Of a stretch of DNA of 64,000 bases, positions 1 to 11,110 are shown piece by piece (position 1 is the stretch's first letter; every line of letters begins with the position of its first letter). The stretch is taken from assembly GCA_051001135.1 (NCBI GenBank), contig JBPCNO010000048.1, positions 1 through 64,000 on the forward strand, read 5' to 3'. Both the position numbers and the translations under genes were made by a program. The notes beneath the pieces are model-generated. The model was not told where the DNA came from. It ran no database searches and saw only the letters and a program-made list of their open reading frames with translations. Source of the DNA: CAWHMN01 sp051001135. GTDB taxonomy: Bacteria; Acidobacteriota; Terriglobia; Terriglobales; Acidobacteriaceae.

Positions 1-136
1 GTCTTATTCCTCCTCAAGCATAAGCCGCGCAGAGAAGCACAACAGATCCCACCACTGGGCGGTCTCGTACCGCGAGATCTGCCTCCGTCAGGATGACACC
101 GCTGAGCCGCTAGCAGCTAGAGGCTGAAAGCTGCAC
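1..136. other. window edge downstream of coxC, no gene assigned
   Basis: This short stretch lies downstream of the oxidase subunit III stop codon. I see no start-to-stop reading frame that looks like a protein. On the - strand a purine-rich AGGAGGA sequence near position 10 could be the ribosome-binding site of a gene beginning outside the window, as expected if the oxidase operon continues. A GCTGAAAGCT-type short repeat at about 109-133 resembles one at 54213-54246. Confidence 0.4.
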
Positions 137-895
137 TCACTGGCAGAAGACCAGCATGGCGAAGAGGAAGATCCAGAACAGGCCCATAGAGTGCCAGTAC
201 CATGAGGTGCAGTCGACGATGATCTGGCGCAATTCGACCCGCTTGAGCAGAAACAGTCCAGCAACGGCGGTGATCAGCGCAACAATGCCCAGCAGCAAGT
301 GCACGCCATGGGCGCCGGTGATGAGATAGAAGAAGTGGCTGCTGGGGTTCGACACGAAGAAGACACCCTGATCGGCTAACTGATCCCAGGCGATCCACTG
401 GCCGGCGAGGAAAGCCACTCCCAGAACGGCGGTCGCAACAAGCCACGGAGCAGCGCGCTTGACCATTGGCCGGCCGATACCGAGCCACTCGTCCATGACG
501 TCCACTTCGCGGAAGAGCTGACGCCGCGCTGCCTCCATGGTGAGGGTGCTGATCAGAAGGATGGCGGTGTTGACGTAGAGAATGGGCGGAATGGCCAGCG
601 GGTGCCAGTCGATGATGTAGTTGCTGCGCCCGTCAAAGTGGCCGGCGGTCTGCCGCACGAAGAAGGCGCTGACGAGCGCGATGAAGAACATGAGGTCGCC
701 CGCAAGCGCGAAGAAGACGCCCAGGCGATAGCGACCCAGCAGCTCACGCGGACCCCGTCGTCCAGGCCTGCGGTTCTCCCAGTTCTCGTCGCCGCCGCCG
801 CCGCCGGTCGGTCTGCGGTCAACGGGTGGGCGTCCGCCAGATCCTGGATTCTTGCGCTCTGTCTCGACTGGCGTTCGAGTGAAGGTCGCGGGCAT
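137..895 (-). CDS. coxC: cytochrome c oxidase subunit III (heme-copper oxidase)
   Basis: This is a membrane subunit of an aerobic heme-copper terminal oxidase; it has no redox centre and supports subunit I. The 252-residue product has five predicted membrane segments and the family C-terminal signature around WYWHSMGLFW, plus the conserved His pair region GAHGVHLL. A glycine-, proline- and arginine-rich cytoplasmic N-terminus of about 45 residues precedes the first helix. I start at the ATG at 895 because a GGAG sits six bases upstream; TTG and GTG codons just before it are less likely. The gene is probably the tail of an oxidase operon that continues beyond the window edge. Confidence 0.88.
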   Translation of the reverse strand: MPATFTRTPVETERKNPGSGGRPPVDRRPTGGGGGDENWENRRPGRRGPRELLGRYRLGVFFALAGDLMFFIALVSAFFVRQTAGHFDGRSNYIIDWHPLAIPPILYVNTAILLISTLTMEAARRQLFREVDVMDEWLGIGRPMVKRAAPWLVATAVLGVAFLAGQWIAWDQLADQGVFFVSNPSSHFFYLITGAHGVHLLLGIVALITAVAGLFLLKRVELRQIIVDCTSWYWHSMGLFWIFLFAMLVFCQ

Positions 896-1307
896 CACCA
901 ACTCCGGTTACCAGCTTACTCCTGTTGTTGGATGGCTTCGCGCTGAGAAATGAAATCCCTTCCGTCTACCCAAACTCCATAGTCACAGGGGTGACGGATT
1001 ACGGTGACCCGCCGGCAGCGGGTTCCGTTCGAGAGGGGTGGTGCAGCACGGATTTACTCTGGCGAGCCGTCGTGGGAACGGCGCAGACCACGCGCCAAAA
1101 GCGGCAATTGCGCCCGCCCGACGCCAGGGCGGCTTCAGTAAAAGGAACCGGACCCGGGCTGGATCGAGATGCAGGCTCCGGGCGGCCAAAGAATCAGACG
1201 AGACGAAGCCCCACCGTCAGCGGCGGCCGATCCGGGACCATGCCTGGGCCGGACCAATTGTTGACATACCCCTCCCCCCTATATTGAAATGGGAGCTGCG
1301 AGGGTAT
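896..1307. other. divergent intergenic region between coxC and csoR
   Basis: About 410 bases separate the divergent coxC and csoR genes. I see no convincing gene. It contains a GTCAC-AGGG-GTGAC inverted repeat at 982-995, which could be a regulator site for the oxidase operon, and the csoR promoter at its right end. Short open frames here lack ribosome-binding sites and recognisable domains. Confidence 0.5.
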
Positions 1308-1310
1308 ATG
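1258..1310 (+). promoter_or_regulatory. csoR-copA promoter with candidate CsoR operator
   Basis: A TTGACA box lies at 1261-1266 and a TATATT box at 1280-1285 (an overlapping TTGTTG at 1258 gives 16-base spacing to it). Between and after them is a C-tract flanked by ATACCCCTC at 1267-1275 and GAGGGTAT at 1300-1307, which are near inverted repeats. CsoR operators are typically G/C tracts framed by TA-rich arms, so this is a plausible autoregulatory site overlapping the promoter. The boxes are read directly; the regulator assignment is inference from the adjacent gene. Confidence 0.5.
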
Positions 1311-1679
1311 CCTGCTCGAAAGACAACGCCGCTGAATGTGCTCGACAATGACTATCTTTGTGGTTGCGCGGCCAAGGAAGAGACGTCGAGAAAGGCCGTC
1401 GCTGTCGATCCCGAGATCAAGAACGCGAACCTGAAGCGTCTGCGCCGGATCGAAGGACAGGTGCGGGGCATCCAGCGCATGGTGGAGGAAGAGCGCTACT
1501 GTGCAGACATTCTTCATCAGGTGGCATCGGTGCAGGAGGCGCTTCGGGGCGTTCAGCGCTCGCTGATGCGCAACCACTTAGAGCACTGCGCCACCAAGGC
1601 GATCAAGCAGGGCTCAACGGAAGAGGCTCGGGCGATGTACGACGAGTTGATCAATCTGATCTACAAGAATGCGCGATGA
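1308..1679 (+). CDS. csoR: copper-sensing CsoR/RcnR-family transcriptional repressor
   Basis: The 123-residue all-helical DUF156 protein carries the Cys-His-Cys Cu(I) triad expected of CsoR: C65 in ERYCADIL, and H90 with C94 four residues apart in NHLEHC. The family core LRRIEGQVRGI is at residues 44-54. CsoR releases DNA when it binds Cu(I). An extra N-terminal Cys pair (C18, C20) is unusual and might take part in metal capture. The start is the ATG at 1308, preceded by GAGGG. It is followed after 21 bases by a YHS mini-protein and then the copper ATPase, so it almost certainly represses this operon. Confidence 0.88.
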   Translation: MPARKTTPLNVLDNDYLCGCAAKEETSRKAVAVDPEIKNANLKRLRRIEGQVRGIQRMVEEERYCADILHQVASVQEALRGVQRSLMRNHLEHCATKAIKQGSTEEARAMYDELINLIYKNAR

Positions 1680-1700
1680 ACAGCAGGGATGGAGGGCACC

Positions 1701-1844
1701 ATGGAACGCGATCCAGTATGCGGAATGAACGTCGATCCACAGAAGGCCGCCGGACAGAGCGAGTATCAGGGCAAGACCTACTACTTCTGCGCGGTCGGGT
1801 GTAAGCGGAAATTCGATGGAAATCCTCAGCAGTACGTGAAGTAA
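1701..1844 (+). CDS. 47-residue YHS-domain metal-binding protein
   Basis: This tiny gene encodes one stand-alone YHS domain. It starts at an ATG with GGAGG six bases upstream. The motif DPVCGM is at residues 4-9 and the paired cysteines are in YYFCAVGC (C30, C34), the usual metal-binding arrangement. It lies 21 bases after csoR and 51 bases before copA. It closely resembles the N-terminal YHS domain of that ATPase, which suggests duplication. A role as a small copper carrier or donor to the pump is inferred from context. Confidence 0.85.
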   Translation: MERDPVCGMNVDPQKAAGQSEYQGKTYYFCAVGCKRKFDGNPQQYVK

Positions 1845-1895
1845 AACGGAGCTGCGACCACCGCAGTTCGTCTCAAGAATGGCAGGAGTGGGTCC

Positions 1896-4337
<2,442 letters not shown>

Positions 4338-4362
4338 TTAGACCGACCGCTGCGGGCGAGGC

Positions 4363-4390
4363 TTGACAGGATTTGGCTCAGCTCTATATG
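4363..4390 (+). promoter_or_regulatory. promoter of the inositol transport/oxygenase operon
   Basis: A consensus TTGACA at 4363-4368 is followed after 16 bases by TATATG at 4385-4390, a good sigma-70-type promoter. It lies 25 bases after the copA stop and about 35 bases before the small membrane-peptide gene. This indicates that the downstream genes are transcribed independently of the copper operon. Confidence 0.6.
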
Positions 4391-4424
4391 GTGTGCGGGC
4401 GCGACAGCCCAGGTGAGTCAGCCG

Positions 4425-4529
4425 ATGAGCTTTGTTACGACCACGCGAGCCGTCCTCACCGATAGCCATTTCCTGGTGCCGTTGTTCGTGCTGCTGCTGG
4501 GGATCGTTCTGCTGGTGAGCCTGCGCTGA
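4425..4529 (+). CDS. 34-residue single-pass membrane peptide
   Basis: The product is a short polar N-terminus (MSFVTTTRAVLTDSHF) followed by one hydrophobic helix (LVPLFVLLLGIVLLVSL) and a terminal Arg. An AGGTGAG ribosome-binding site is seven bases upstream, and the stop codon overlaps the transporter start as ATGA-type TGATG at 4527-4531. This points to translational coupling with the transporter. It could be an accessory microprotein of the transporter or a coupling leader peptide. I recognise no family. Confidence 0.6.
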   Translation: MSFVTTTRAVLTDSHFLVPLFVLLLGIVLLVSLR

Positions 4530-5809
4530 TGCTTACGTCGCATGGCCAGTCATCCAGACTCTCTCTGCACGGACTGGGGGTGGCGTGCGGACTCGCCGCG
4601 GGAGTATGGCTGGGCGCGGCCGAGGCGCCCACCAAGCTGGTGACCGTCGGCTTTTCGCCCTTCGCCATCTCGCTGTGTATGGTGGCGGGCGTCTTCACCG
4701 CGCGATGGACCTTTCCCACGCTGCTGAAGGGCACAGGGTACGTCTTCCGCGATCTGGCCGAAAAGAAACACCTACTGGTGTGGGCCATTCTTGCGGGTGC
4801 GCTTTGGGCCGTCGCCAATACGTTGACCGTCTTCGCCATCCGCGATGTCGGCCTCACTATCGCTTTTCCGCTGTGGAACACCAACGCGCTCGTTGGGCTC
4901 GTCTGGGGCCGGCTGCTGTTTCGGGAGTTAGAGGGCGCAAGCGCCAGGAACATCGCGAAGGTAGTCGCGGGAGCCGTTGCCATTGTCATTGCGGCGGTGA
5001 TGCTCGGCTTCAGCACCATCCATGGCGGCGCAGCGCCGGCGCACGCGGTCAAAGGAGTTCTTGCGGCTGCCGGCGCAAGCGTGATGTGGGGCACCATGTA
5101 TGTGCCCTATCGCAAGGCCTACCTCAGCGGCATGAACCCACTCTCTTTCGTTACCGTGTTCACCGTGGGTGAGTTGGGGACAGTGCTTGCCCTTACGCTG
5201 GCGTTGGACGGCGGCTTGCATTCGACCGCCTTCCAGCTTCTGCGTTCTCCCGGGCTGCTCTTCTGGCTTTTTCTCGGGGGCTTCGTGTGGGTCATCGGAG
5301 ACTTGTTTCAGCAATTTGCCGCAAAGTATATCGGTATCGGTCGAGGGATACCGCTCTCCAATACCAACCAGCTCTGGGGGCTCGCGTGGGGCGCATTGGT
5401 CTTCGGAGAACTGGCCACCGCCGACCGGTCGCATACGTTGCTGGTGGTCGCCGGATCGCTGGTGATGATTCTTGGAGCTCTTGCCATCAGCACCGCCGTG
5501 GCGTCAGCGCGGGAAAATGTCTCCACCAACGAAGCATTGCTGCGGGAGTGCCGCCGCTATCATCTCGAATATTCGCGCGTGCTCGCGGCGCAAAGTGGAG
5601 ACGAGTGCGGCGACCAGACGGAGAGACGGCGCTGGTGGGATTACGCGATCGTATCTGCGGCCGTGGGCATCTTTATCTGGCTGGGGATCCGCGCCAAAGT
5701 GCCACCGCTGGCGATGAATGTGCGATGGATTGTTGTGCTCTCCATCGTGCTCCTGGGGAGTGTGCTGGCCTGCGGCTGGGGTCTGTGGCGAAGAACCCGA
5801 TTCTCCTGA
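4529..5809 (+). CDS. RhaT/GRP-type DMT superfamily sugar (possibly inositol) permease
   Basis: The 426-residue integral membrane protein has the ten-helix two-repeat organisation of the GlcU/RhaT branch of the drug/metabolite transporter superfamily, with FPLWNTNALVGLVWG and IPLSNTNQLWGLAWG as matching halves of the internal repeat. A C-terminal extension from about residue 335 adds a charged segment and two more helices, beyond the usual 290-350 residues. It overlaps the preceding peptide gene and is followed after 147 bases by inositol oxygenase. Family members move monosaccharides with protons; inositol as substrate is inferred only from the neighbour. Confidence 0.75.
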   Translation: MLTSHGQSSRLSLHGLGVACGLAAGVWLGAAEAPTKLVTVGFSPFAISLCMVAGVFTARWTFPTLLKGTGYVFRDLAEKKHLLVWAILAGALWAVANTLTVFAIRDVGLTIAFPLWNTNALVGLVWGRLLFRELEGASARNIAKVVAGAVAIVIAAVMLGFSTIHGGAAPAHAVKGVLAAAGASVMWGTMYVPYRKAYLSGMNPLSFVTVFTVGELGTVLALTLALDGGLHSTAFQLLRSPGLLFWLFLGGFVWVIGDLFQQFAAKYIGIGRGIPLSNTNQLWGLAWGALVFGELATADRSHTLLVVAGSLVMILGALAISTAVASARENVSTNEALLRECRRYHLEYSRVLAAQSGDECGDQTERRRWWDYAIVSAAVGIFIWLGIRAKVPPLAMNVRWIVVLSIVLLGSVLACGWGLWRRTRFS

Positions 5810-5956
5810 GGGTCCCGGCAGACGCATGTCGACGGTAATCGTTCACTGCGAAGTGTGCGGCCAAGGAGCTTGTACGGCATTTGGCTGGGCGCGTATCGTT
5901 ATTCATAGAGATCGACGCAGGATTCCATAGAGAACGATGAAGGCGGAGGACCGATC

Positions 5957-6817
5957 ATGACCACTTCACCGCAGACAACGCAAGGCCCATTGCAGGATCT
6001 AGAAGAGTGGGATGACTTCCTCGCCGGCCGTTATGAGGAAGGGAAGTCGGAATCTGAGTTTCGCCAGTACGATGCCACGGCCAATCCGGGCGTAGCGGAG
6101 TTCTATCGCCTGAACCATGAGCATCAGACGCTCGCGTATGTGCTCGGCAAGGAAAAGCAGTATTTCGGTCTCGACAAGGGTGAGAAGAGCATCTGGGAGG
6201 CGGCGGAATACCTCAACACGCTGGTAGATGACAGTGATCCCGACACTGATCTGACGCAGATCGAGCACCTGCTGCAGACCTCAGAGGCCATTCGCAAGGA
6301 TGGGCATCCACGCTGGTTTGTCTTGACCGGCTTCATTCACGATTTGGGCAAGGTGCTTTGCCTGTACGGCGAGCCGCAGTGGGGCGTAGTTGGCGATACG
6401 TTCCCCGTAGGCTGCGCCTATTCAGACCAGGTGGTGTTTCCGGAATACTTTCGCAGCAACCCCGACATCCATGTTCCGGAATACCAGACCAAGTACGGCA
6501 TTTACGAGCCAAACTGCGGGCTGGACAAGGTACACATGTCGTTCGGACACGATGGCTACATCGGCGAGGTGATGAAGAACTATCTGCCGGAAGCAGCGCT
6601 CTACATGTTGCGGTATCACTCCTTCTATGCGGCTCACCGGCATGGCGCGTACAAGCACCTGATGAGCAAGCATGACGAGGAGATGTTCGCGTGGGTGAAT
6701 CAGTTCAATCCCTACGATCTTTACTCCAAGGGTCACACCAAGCCCAAGGTTCTGGAGATCAAGCCCTACTACGACGATCTCTTCGCGGAGTTTTTCCCGG
6801 CCAGGATCGCGTGGTGA
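5957..6817 (+). CDS. myo-inositol oxygenase (MIOX)
   Basis: The enzyme is a di-iron oxygenase cleaving myo-inositol with O2 to D-glucuronate (EC 1.13.99.1), in the cytoplasm. The 286-residue sequence matches the animal and plant enzyme over its whole length. By comparison with mouse MIOX the iron ligands are H117, H128, D129 (FIHDLGK), H198 (FGHDGY), H221 (RYHSFY) and D254 (NPYDLYSK), all present. GGAGGA precedes the ATG. Bacterial MIOX is uncommon, and finding it beside a sugar-type permease and opposite a PI-phospholipase suggests use of lipid-derived inositol. Its 3' end overlaps the convergent LarA-like gene by 49 bases. Confidence 0.93.
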   Translation: MTTSPQTTQGPLQDLEEWDDFLAGRYEEGKSESEFRQYDATANPGVAEFYRLNHEHQTLAYVLGKEKQYFGLDKGEKSIWEAAEYLNTLVDDSDPDTDLTQIEHLLQTSEAIRKDGHPRWFVLTGFIHDLGKVLCLYGEPQWGVVGDTFPVGCAYSDQVVFPEYFRSNPDIHVPEYQTKYGIYEPNCGLDKVHMSFGHDGYIGEVMKNYLPEAALYMLRYHSFYAAHRHGAYKHLMSKHDEEMFAWVNQFNPYDLYSKGHTKPKVLEIKPYYDDLFAEFFPARIAW

Positions 6818-8121
6818 GCTGCGGTTGAACGAGGCGCGTCGCCTTGATTGCCGGCGAACCGCTCCCTGGCTGCCCACAGGCCGAGCGATGGCTTGGAGAT
6901 GAAGAAGAACTCCTCCTGCCCGGAATGATGAAGGCCGTCGGAGAGTTCCTGCACCGGATACCGCTTGAGCATTGTCTCCAGATCGGCGTAGCCGAAGCCA
7001 ACGCTCTCCACCTCTGCCCGGGTCAGGCCGCCAGTGCAGTAGGTGACGCGGAAGCGTCCCTCCGATGAGCCGTGGATCAGGTGTGCGGCGGCGCTTAGGT
7101 CCGCCGCCAGATCGGGATGTTGCTTCACCGCCTGGAGCGTCGCCTCAGTGCCGCGATAGCCGTACTTGCGAATCAGGGCATCGATCGCCGCGTCTTCTCC
7201 GAATTCCCGCACGCCTGGAGCCAGGATGATCAGCTCCGCGTCATCCGCCAGCGCCATCCGCGTGCGGTAGATCGCCTTGTTCCCCAGCCAGGTGCTCTTG
7301 TACTCGCGCGGATCGAGGTACACCACGGCGCGGTGCAAGGGCTCATCCAGCAAGTCGAAATTCGCCTGCAGGCTCAACTCCGCCGCGCGCTCGAAGCACT
7401 CCGAGTCATCGCCGATGAACAGACCGCACGGAGCTGAGCTGCCATCGGGCTGCTGATTGATCACGGTCAGCACATAGACGATGGGGACTCCGCGCAGAAA
7501 GTGCTCGTCCGCGTAGTTCAGCACCGCGCGTACCGGATTCTGCGCGCGGCCCATCAAGCGCTCCATGCCGTAGACAGCCCCGAGATAATGGCTGCGGTTG
7601 ATGCTCTCCGGGCCGCCGGTCCCAATCAGGATGTTCTTGTTCCCATTTGCCATGCCGATCACTTCGTGGGGCACCACCTGTCCGATGGAGAGCACAAGGT
7701 CGAAGCCGCCGCTTGCGATCAAGCGGTTTACCTGTGCGGGGAAGGGATAGTTGAGCTTTCCTTCGGACTGTTCGGCGATGAAGCTTCCCGGCACCTCGCC
7801 CAGCGTCTCCACATCCGTGCGCCAGTTGTGGACACGGAACAATGACTGTGGCAGGTCGCCGAACATGCGTGTGATCTGTGCCGGTTGCATGGCGCTGTGG
7901 GTACCCAGCGCGGGCAGCACTGCCTTCAGCCTGCCTCCGTAAAATGCATGCGTGAAACGGGTCAACTCACCGGCGCGGGAGTAGATGCGTGTCTGGTCCG
8001 GTGGCACCGCCAGCACGCGCCTCCGCTCGCCCAACTGGACCAGTGCGGATGTGAGAAGCTCCTGCAACTGAGCGGACGACAAGGCTGTGCCCGGGTTGCC
8101 GACGCTCACGTAGAGGCTCAT
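6769..8121 (-). CDS. LarA-like nickel-pincer 2-hydroxyacid racemase/epimerase
   Basis: The 450-residue protein belongs to the LarA (DUF2088) family, whose characterised members racemise or epimerise 2-hydroxyacids using a nickel-pincer nucleotide. Residues equivalent to the L. plantarum LarA catalytic and pincer-binding set are present: H75 (GTH), H152 and K162 (VPHEVIGMANGNK) and H178 (NRSHY). The true substrate is unknown; aldonic acids are possible because gluconate-type epimerases occur in this family. I start at the ATG at 8121, with GGTGGAG eight bases upstream. No larB/C/E pincer-biosynthesis genes are in the window. The gene end overlaps MIOX tail to tail. Confidence 0.8.
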   Translation of the reverse strand: MSLYVSVGNPGTALSSAQLQELLTSALVQLGERRRVLAVPPDQTRIYSRAGELTRFTHAFYGGRLKAVLPALGTHSAMQPAQITRMFGDLPQSLFRVHNWRTDVETLGEVPGSFIAEQSEGKLNYPFPAQVNRLIASGGFDLVLSIGQVVPHEVIGMANGNKNILIGTGGPESINRSHYLGAVYGMERLMGRAQNPVRAVLNYADEHFLRGVPIVYVLTVINQQPDGSSAPCGLFIGDDSECFERAAELSLQANFDLLDEPLHRAVVYLDPREYKSTWLGNKAIYRTRMALADDAELIILAPGVREFGEDAAIDALIRKYGYRGTEATLQAVKQHPDLAADLSAAAHLIHGSSEGRFRVTYCTGGLTRAEVESVGFGYADLETMLKRYPVQELSDGLHHSGQEEFFFISKPSLGLWAARERFAGNQGDAPRSTAAHHAILAGKNSAKRSS

Positions 8122-8283
8122 GCTGTGATCTCCACCCGGCGCAGATTGCCGGACAACACCCTCGCGCCAGGATCGCCAGCATACACGCTCGATGCGATGG
8201 CGAAGGGCAGGGTCTAACTGCCCCATTGTAGGATTCAGCCCGTGCTCAGCGCAAAGAGCACGCCGCGTGCGGGACCTGAGGAG

Positions 8284-9453
8284 CTACTTCGCGGGCAGCA
8301 CTCCTGGGACTGTGGTTAGTCCAGCATCGACGCATCCAACCGGCTTCAGCACTGGATTACAGCGAGCGATCAGGCCACCGGGGAAGCTCACGAAGTAGCC
8401 CGTCCACTTCGCAGGCTCGGACGCGGGGTAGTCGGTACTGAGCAGTTGCGCTCCACTTGCGAGGGCGGCGTCGCGTCTAGTCGTAGTGCCGGAGCGCCCC
8501 TCCTCGGTATCGGCGTCTGTCCGCGTGCGGACCAGATATCCCTGCCGCACCAGCGCAGCGATGGTCTGCTCAGAACCATCATTCTCCTCCGTAAACGCCG
8601 CGTCGGGCTGCCCCGGCGCCGCGTTCGTGAAGAGCACACGTCCGCGTAACGAAGGGTGGCCCGCAAGATACAGCGGCCCTACATTCCGTTGATCCATCAG
8701 GAAGACCACCTTGCCGCGGGCCTGCGCAAGCATCGGCCATTCGTTTGCGCGGATTGCTTCATTGAGCGTCGCATGGGCGCCGCGAACCATATCCGGCGTG
8801 ATGAGTTCGTCAGGCGGAAAGACGGAGCGGATCTCGGCATCCAGAGCGTCGAAGCTCGCTGCTGTAAACGGCTCGGGAGTTACCGAGTGCGCTCCCGAAA
8901 GCGCCTCTCCCTGCTTGGTCTCCACCAGAATGAAGATGGGGAGGTGGTTCGGATGACTCCGCGACCACGCGCGAACGATCTCCAGACAGCGTGTGAATGG
9001 CTGGCAGGTGCTGTGTTGGTCGATGTCCTGCGTGTGCATCACCTTGAATCCGGGCTTCAGCATCACCCCTTGCGGGTCCGGATCTGGGTCAGCCGGAATT
9101 CTCGCCTGCTTGATTAGCTCCGGACCGGAGGGGTGCGCGTACCGGCCTCCCTTGCTGTCTGCAAAGATGTCGAGTTCGAACTGCCGCACACCGGCGGAAA
9201 GCTGCGCGTCCAGGCCCGCATGTCGATAGTCCAAGGCGCGGGCGGCCTTCGGCCTGGTGTGCTCCAGCAGCGTAGCCATGCCGGGCGTGAGGCCCGCATG
9301 ATAGCTGTTGTGGGTGCCAATCACCTGAATCTGATTCATGCGCACGCTGCCGTCCGGCTGCTGTGCCATGCTGTGCGGTGCAAGGCAAAGGCCGGCGGTC
9401 AATGCTGCAAGACAACCCGCTGCTCCGCGGCCAAAAAAACTGTCGATCTGCAA
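8284..9453 (-). CDS. secreted Ca2+-dependent phosphoinositide-specific phospholipase C
   Basis: The 389-residue protein has a signal peptide ending SMAQ and the PI-PLC fold of the Ca2+-dependent bacterial family. Catalytic histidines are H48 in GTHNSYH and H140 in KVMHTQ, with likely Ca ligands N49, E93 and D95 in FELDIF. It would cleave phosphatidylinositol-type lipids outside the cytoplasm to inositol phosphate. Translation begins at TTG: an AGGAGG lies exactly six bases upstream and no better start exists. It is the third gene of a probable - strand operon behind an outer membrane receptor and a PHP phosphoesterase. Confidence 0.85.
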   Translation of the reverse strand: MQIDSFFGRGAAGCLAALTAGLCLAPHSMAQQPDGSVRMNQIQVIGTHNSYHAGLTPGMATLLEHTRPKAARALDYRHAGLDAQLSAGVRQFELDIFADSKGGRYAHPSGPELIKQARIPADPDPDPQGVMLKPGFKVMHTQDIDQHSTCQPFTRCLEIVRAWSRSHPNHLPIFILVETKQGEALSGAHSVTPEPFTAASFDALDAEIRSVFPPDELITPDMVRGAHATLNEAIRANEWPMLAQARGKVVFLMDQRNVGPLYLAGHPSLRGRVLFTNAAPGQPDAAFTEENDGSEQTIAALVRQGYLVRTRTDADTEEGRSGTTTRRDAALASGAQLLSTDYPASEPAKWTGYFVSFPGGLIARCNPVLKPVGCVDAGLTTVPGVLPAK

Positions 9454-9550
9454 GGAGAACCTCCTGGGGCTTGCCCGCTCTCTACGCCGAAGTTATGCGG
9501 CTATGAGTGCAGTTGCTGATGATAGATCGCAGGTGTCTGTACAGACATGC

Positions 9551-11044
9551 TCACCGCGTGGCTGCTGCGCTATTCCAGTTCAGATAGATGGGATTGCCAA
9601 GGAGTTGGAGATGCCCGTCTGACGAGAGAACGTCCGCGCGTATCCAGTGACGTGCGCCGTCACTCATCCAGGGGACTGCCACACTCTGGTCTGCAGTGGC
9701 AATGGGTTGGGGCTGCAGGCCGGCCGGGGTCTCTCCATCCATGGTGATGCGCACGGATGAGCCGGCGCAGCCCACGACGTGTACATGGAGCATCGCCTTC
9801 CGGCCATGCGGCGACGCGAGCGTATCGCCCATGTGCACCGTGCTCCCTCGATCGTCCACAGCCTCCACCTCCAGCATGCGGTCGCGCGAACCGGTGAGAT
9901 CCACGAAGACCCGGCCGGCGCGAATGCCATCGAGAATGGCTGTGACCGAGAGATCGCTGGCATATACGACAGTCGTTGGGTCGCCGGTGGTCTTTTGCTC
10001 CGGCTTGTGTGTATCACTGCCGCCGAGACCGGTAAGCCGATATCCCCGGTTGAGCTGCTGCTGCCAGTAGGCGATGTCATTCAGGTAAAACTGCGGATTG
10101 ACGCCATTCACCGCCTCAATGGCATTGACATTGCGCATGTCATTGCCCGCAGCCGGTTTCCAGCCGCAGCCGATACATGCCTCGCCGAAGTTCCGCACCG
10201 GATGGTTGATCGATACCAATGCCCCGAGCCGCTGCGCCTGCGCTAAGAGCGATTGCACCGATGGCTTTCCCGGCGCTTCAACGCGAAAATCGAGCGAGCG
10301 CGTCGTGCCATAGACATTCGCATGGCCGCGATAGGTGGTGATCTCGCGGCCAGAAATGAGCAGCAGTTTGTCATAGAAGGGCTGCAGTTCGCGCTCGTCG
10401 TTGTACTGGGCGGTCGTGTTGTGGTCCGTTATAGCGATGAAATTCAGTCCGCGCGCAACTGCGGCCTGCACGGTGACGAATACAGGACATGGGACGGATT
10501 TTCCGCTCTGACTCGTACAGCTCCCATCGCTTTCGCCGGTATGCATGTGAAGATCGCCGCGATACCAGCGGGGTTTTGTGCTCAGCGGCTCGTCCGCGAA
10601 GCTGTCCACGTGGGGCGCGCCAGCCATAAGGAAGGAGATCGCCGCAGTATAGTGGACGGTCTTTCCCGTCCGGATATTGGCGACCCCCAGAAGCAGCTTC
10701 CATTTGCCGGGAACGACGGGCCCCGGCAGATAGGAGGGCGTTGCGTCGGAAACGCTGATAGTGAAGTGATCTTTATTGCCGCCGCTCCAACCGCGCGGCC
10801 GATCTGGATCTTCGAGCCCCAGATCGAGCACCGAGTGGTCCTGTTTCCCGGTGTAGGAGAGCGCGATGGAGATGCGGTCGACGCCGGGCGGCACTGTAAA
10901 GGGCGCCTCCACATAACTGCCCGTTTGACTGCTGGCGATATCGCCAGAGAGCGTGAGGTCGCCGTGCTCCGGCGGGGCCTGCGCGTGCAGAAGGCAAATG
11001 CCTGCTAGAAAGAGCAGCAAGCTGAGATATGTTCTTAGCTTCAT
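9551..11044 (-). CDS. secreted CehA/McbA-type PHP-domain metallohydrolase
   Basis: The 497-residue protein begins with a signal peptide (MKLRTYLSLLLFLAG, cleavage near LHAQ). An N-terminal beta-sandwich of about 150 residues follows, then a PHP domain. PHP metal motifs are clear: DLHMHT at 164-169, ITDHN at 205-209, GREITTYRGH, INHPVR and GGSDTH. PHP enzymes of this branch hydrolyse phosphate esters, phosphonates or carbamates. Between a TonB receptor and a PI-PLC, dephosphorylation of an extracellular phosphorylated inositol is plausible but inferred. The start is the ATG at 11044 because the upstream GTG would place a charged extension before the signal peptide. Confidence 0.82.
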   Translation of the reverse strand: MKLRTYLSLLLFLAGICLLHAQAPPEHGDLTLSGDIASSQTGSYVEAPFTVPPGVDRISIALSYTGKQDHSVLDLGLEDPDRPRGWSGGNKDHFTISVSDATPSYLPGPVVPGKWKLLLGVANIRTGKTVHYTAAISFLMAGAPHVDSFADEPLSTKPRWYRGDLHMHTGESDGSCTSQSGKSVPCPVFVTVQAAVARGLNFIAITDHNTTAQYNDERELQPFYDKLLLISGREITTYRGHANVYGTTRSLDFRVEAPGKPSVQSLLAQAQRLGALVSINHPVRNFGEACIGCGWKPAAGNDMRNVNAIEAVNGVNPQFYLNDIAYWQQQLNRGYRLTGLGGSDTHKPEQKTTGDPTTVVYASDLSVTAILDGIRAGRVFVDLTGSRDRMLEVEAVDDRGSTVHMGDTLASPHGRKAMLHVHVVGCAGSSVRITMDGETPAGLQPQPIATADQSVAVPWMSDGARHWIRADVLSSDGHLQLLGNPIYLNWNSAAATR

Positions 11045-11110
11045 GAATGGACCCGAGAAACGCGGGGCCGGCACCCCGGAGGAGGCGAGCCGGCCCGTGA
11101 GGCTACGGCT

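Noticed and set aside
1358..1804. 148-codon + strand frame spanning csoR and the YHS gene
   Set aside because: It is out of frame with both genes, which have ribosome-binding sites and conserved cysteines in their own frames.
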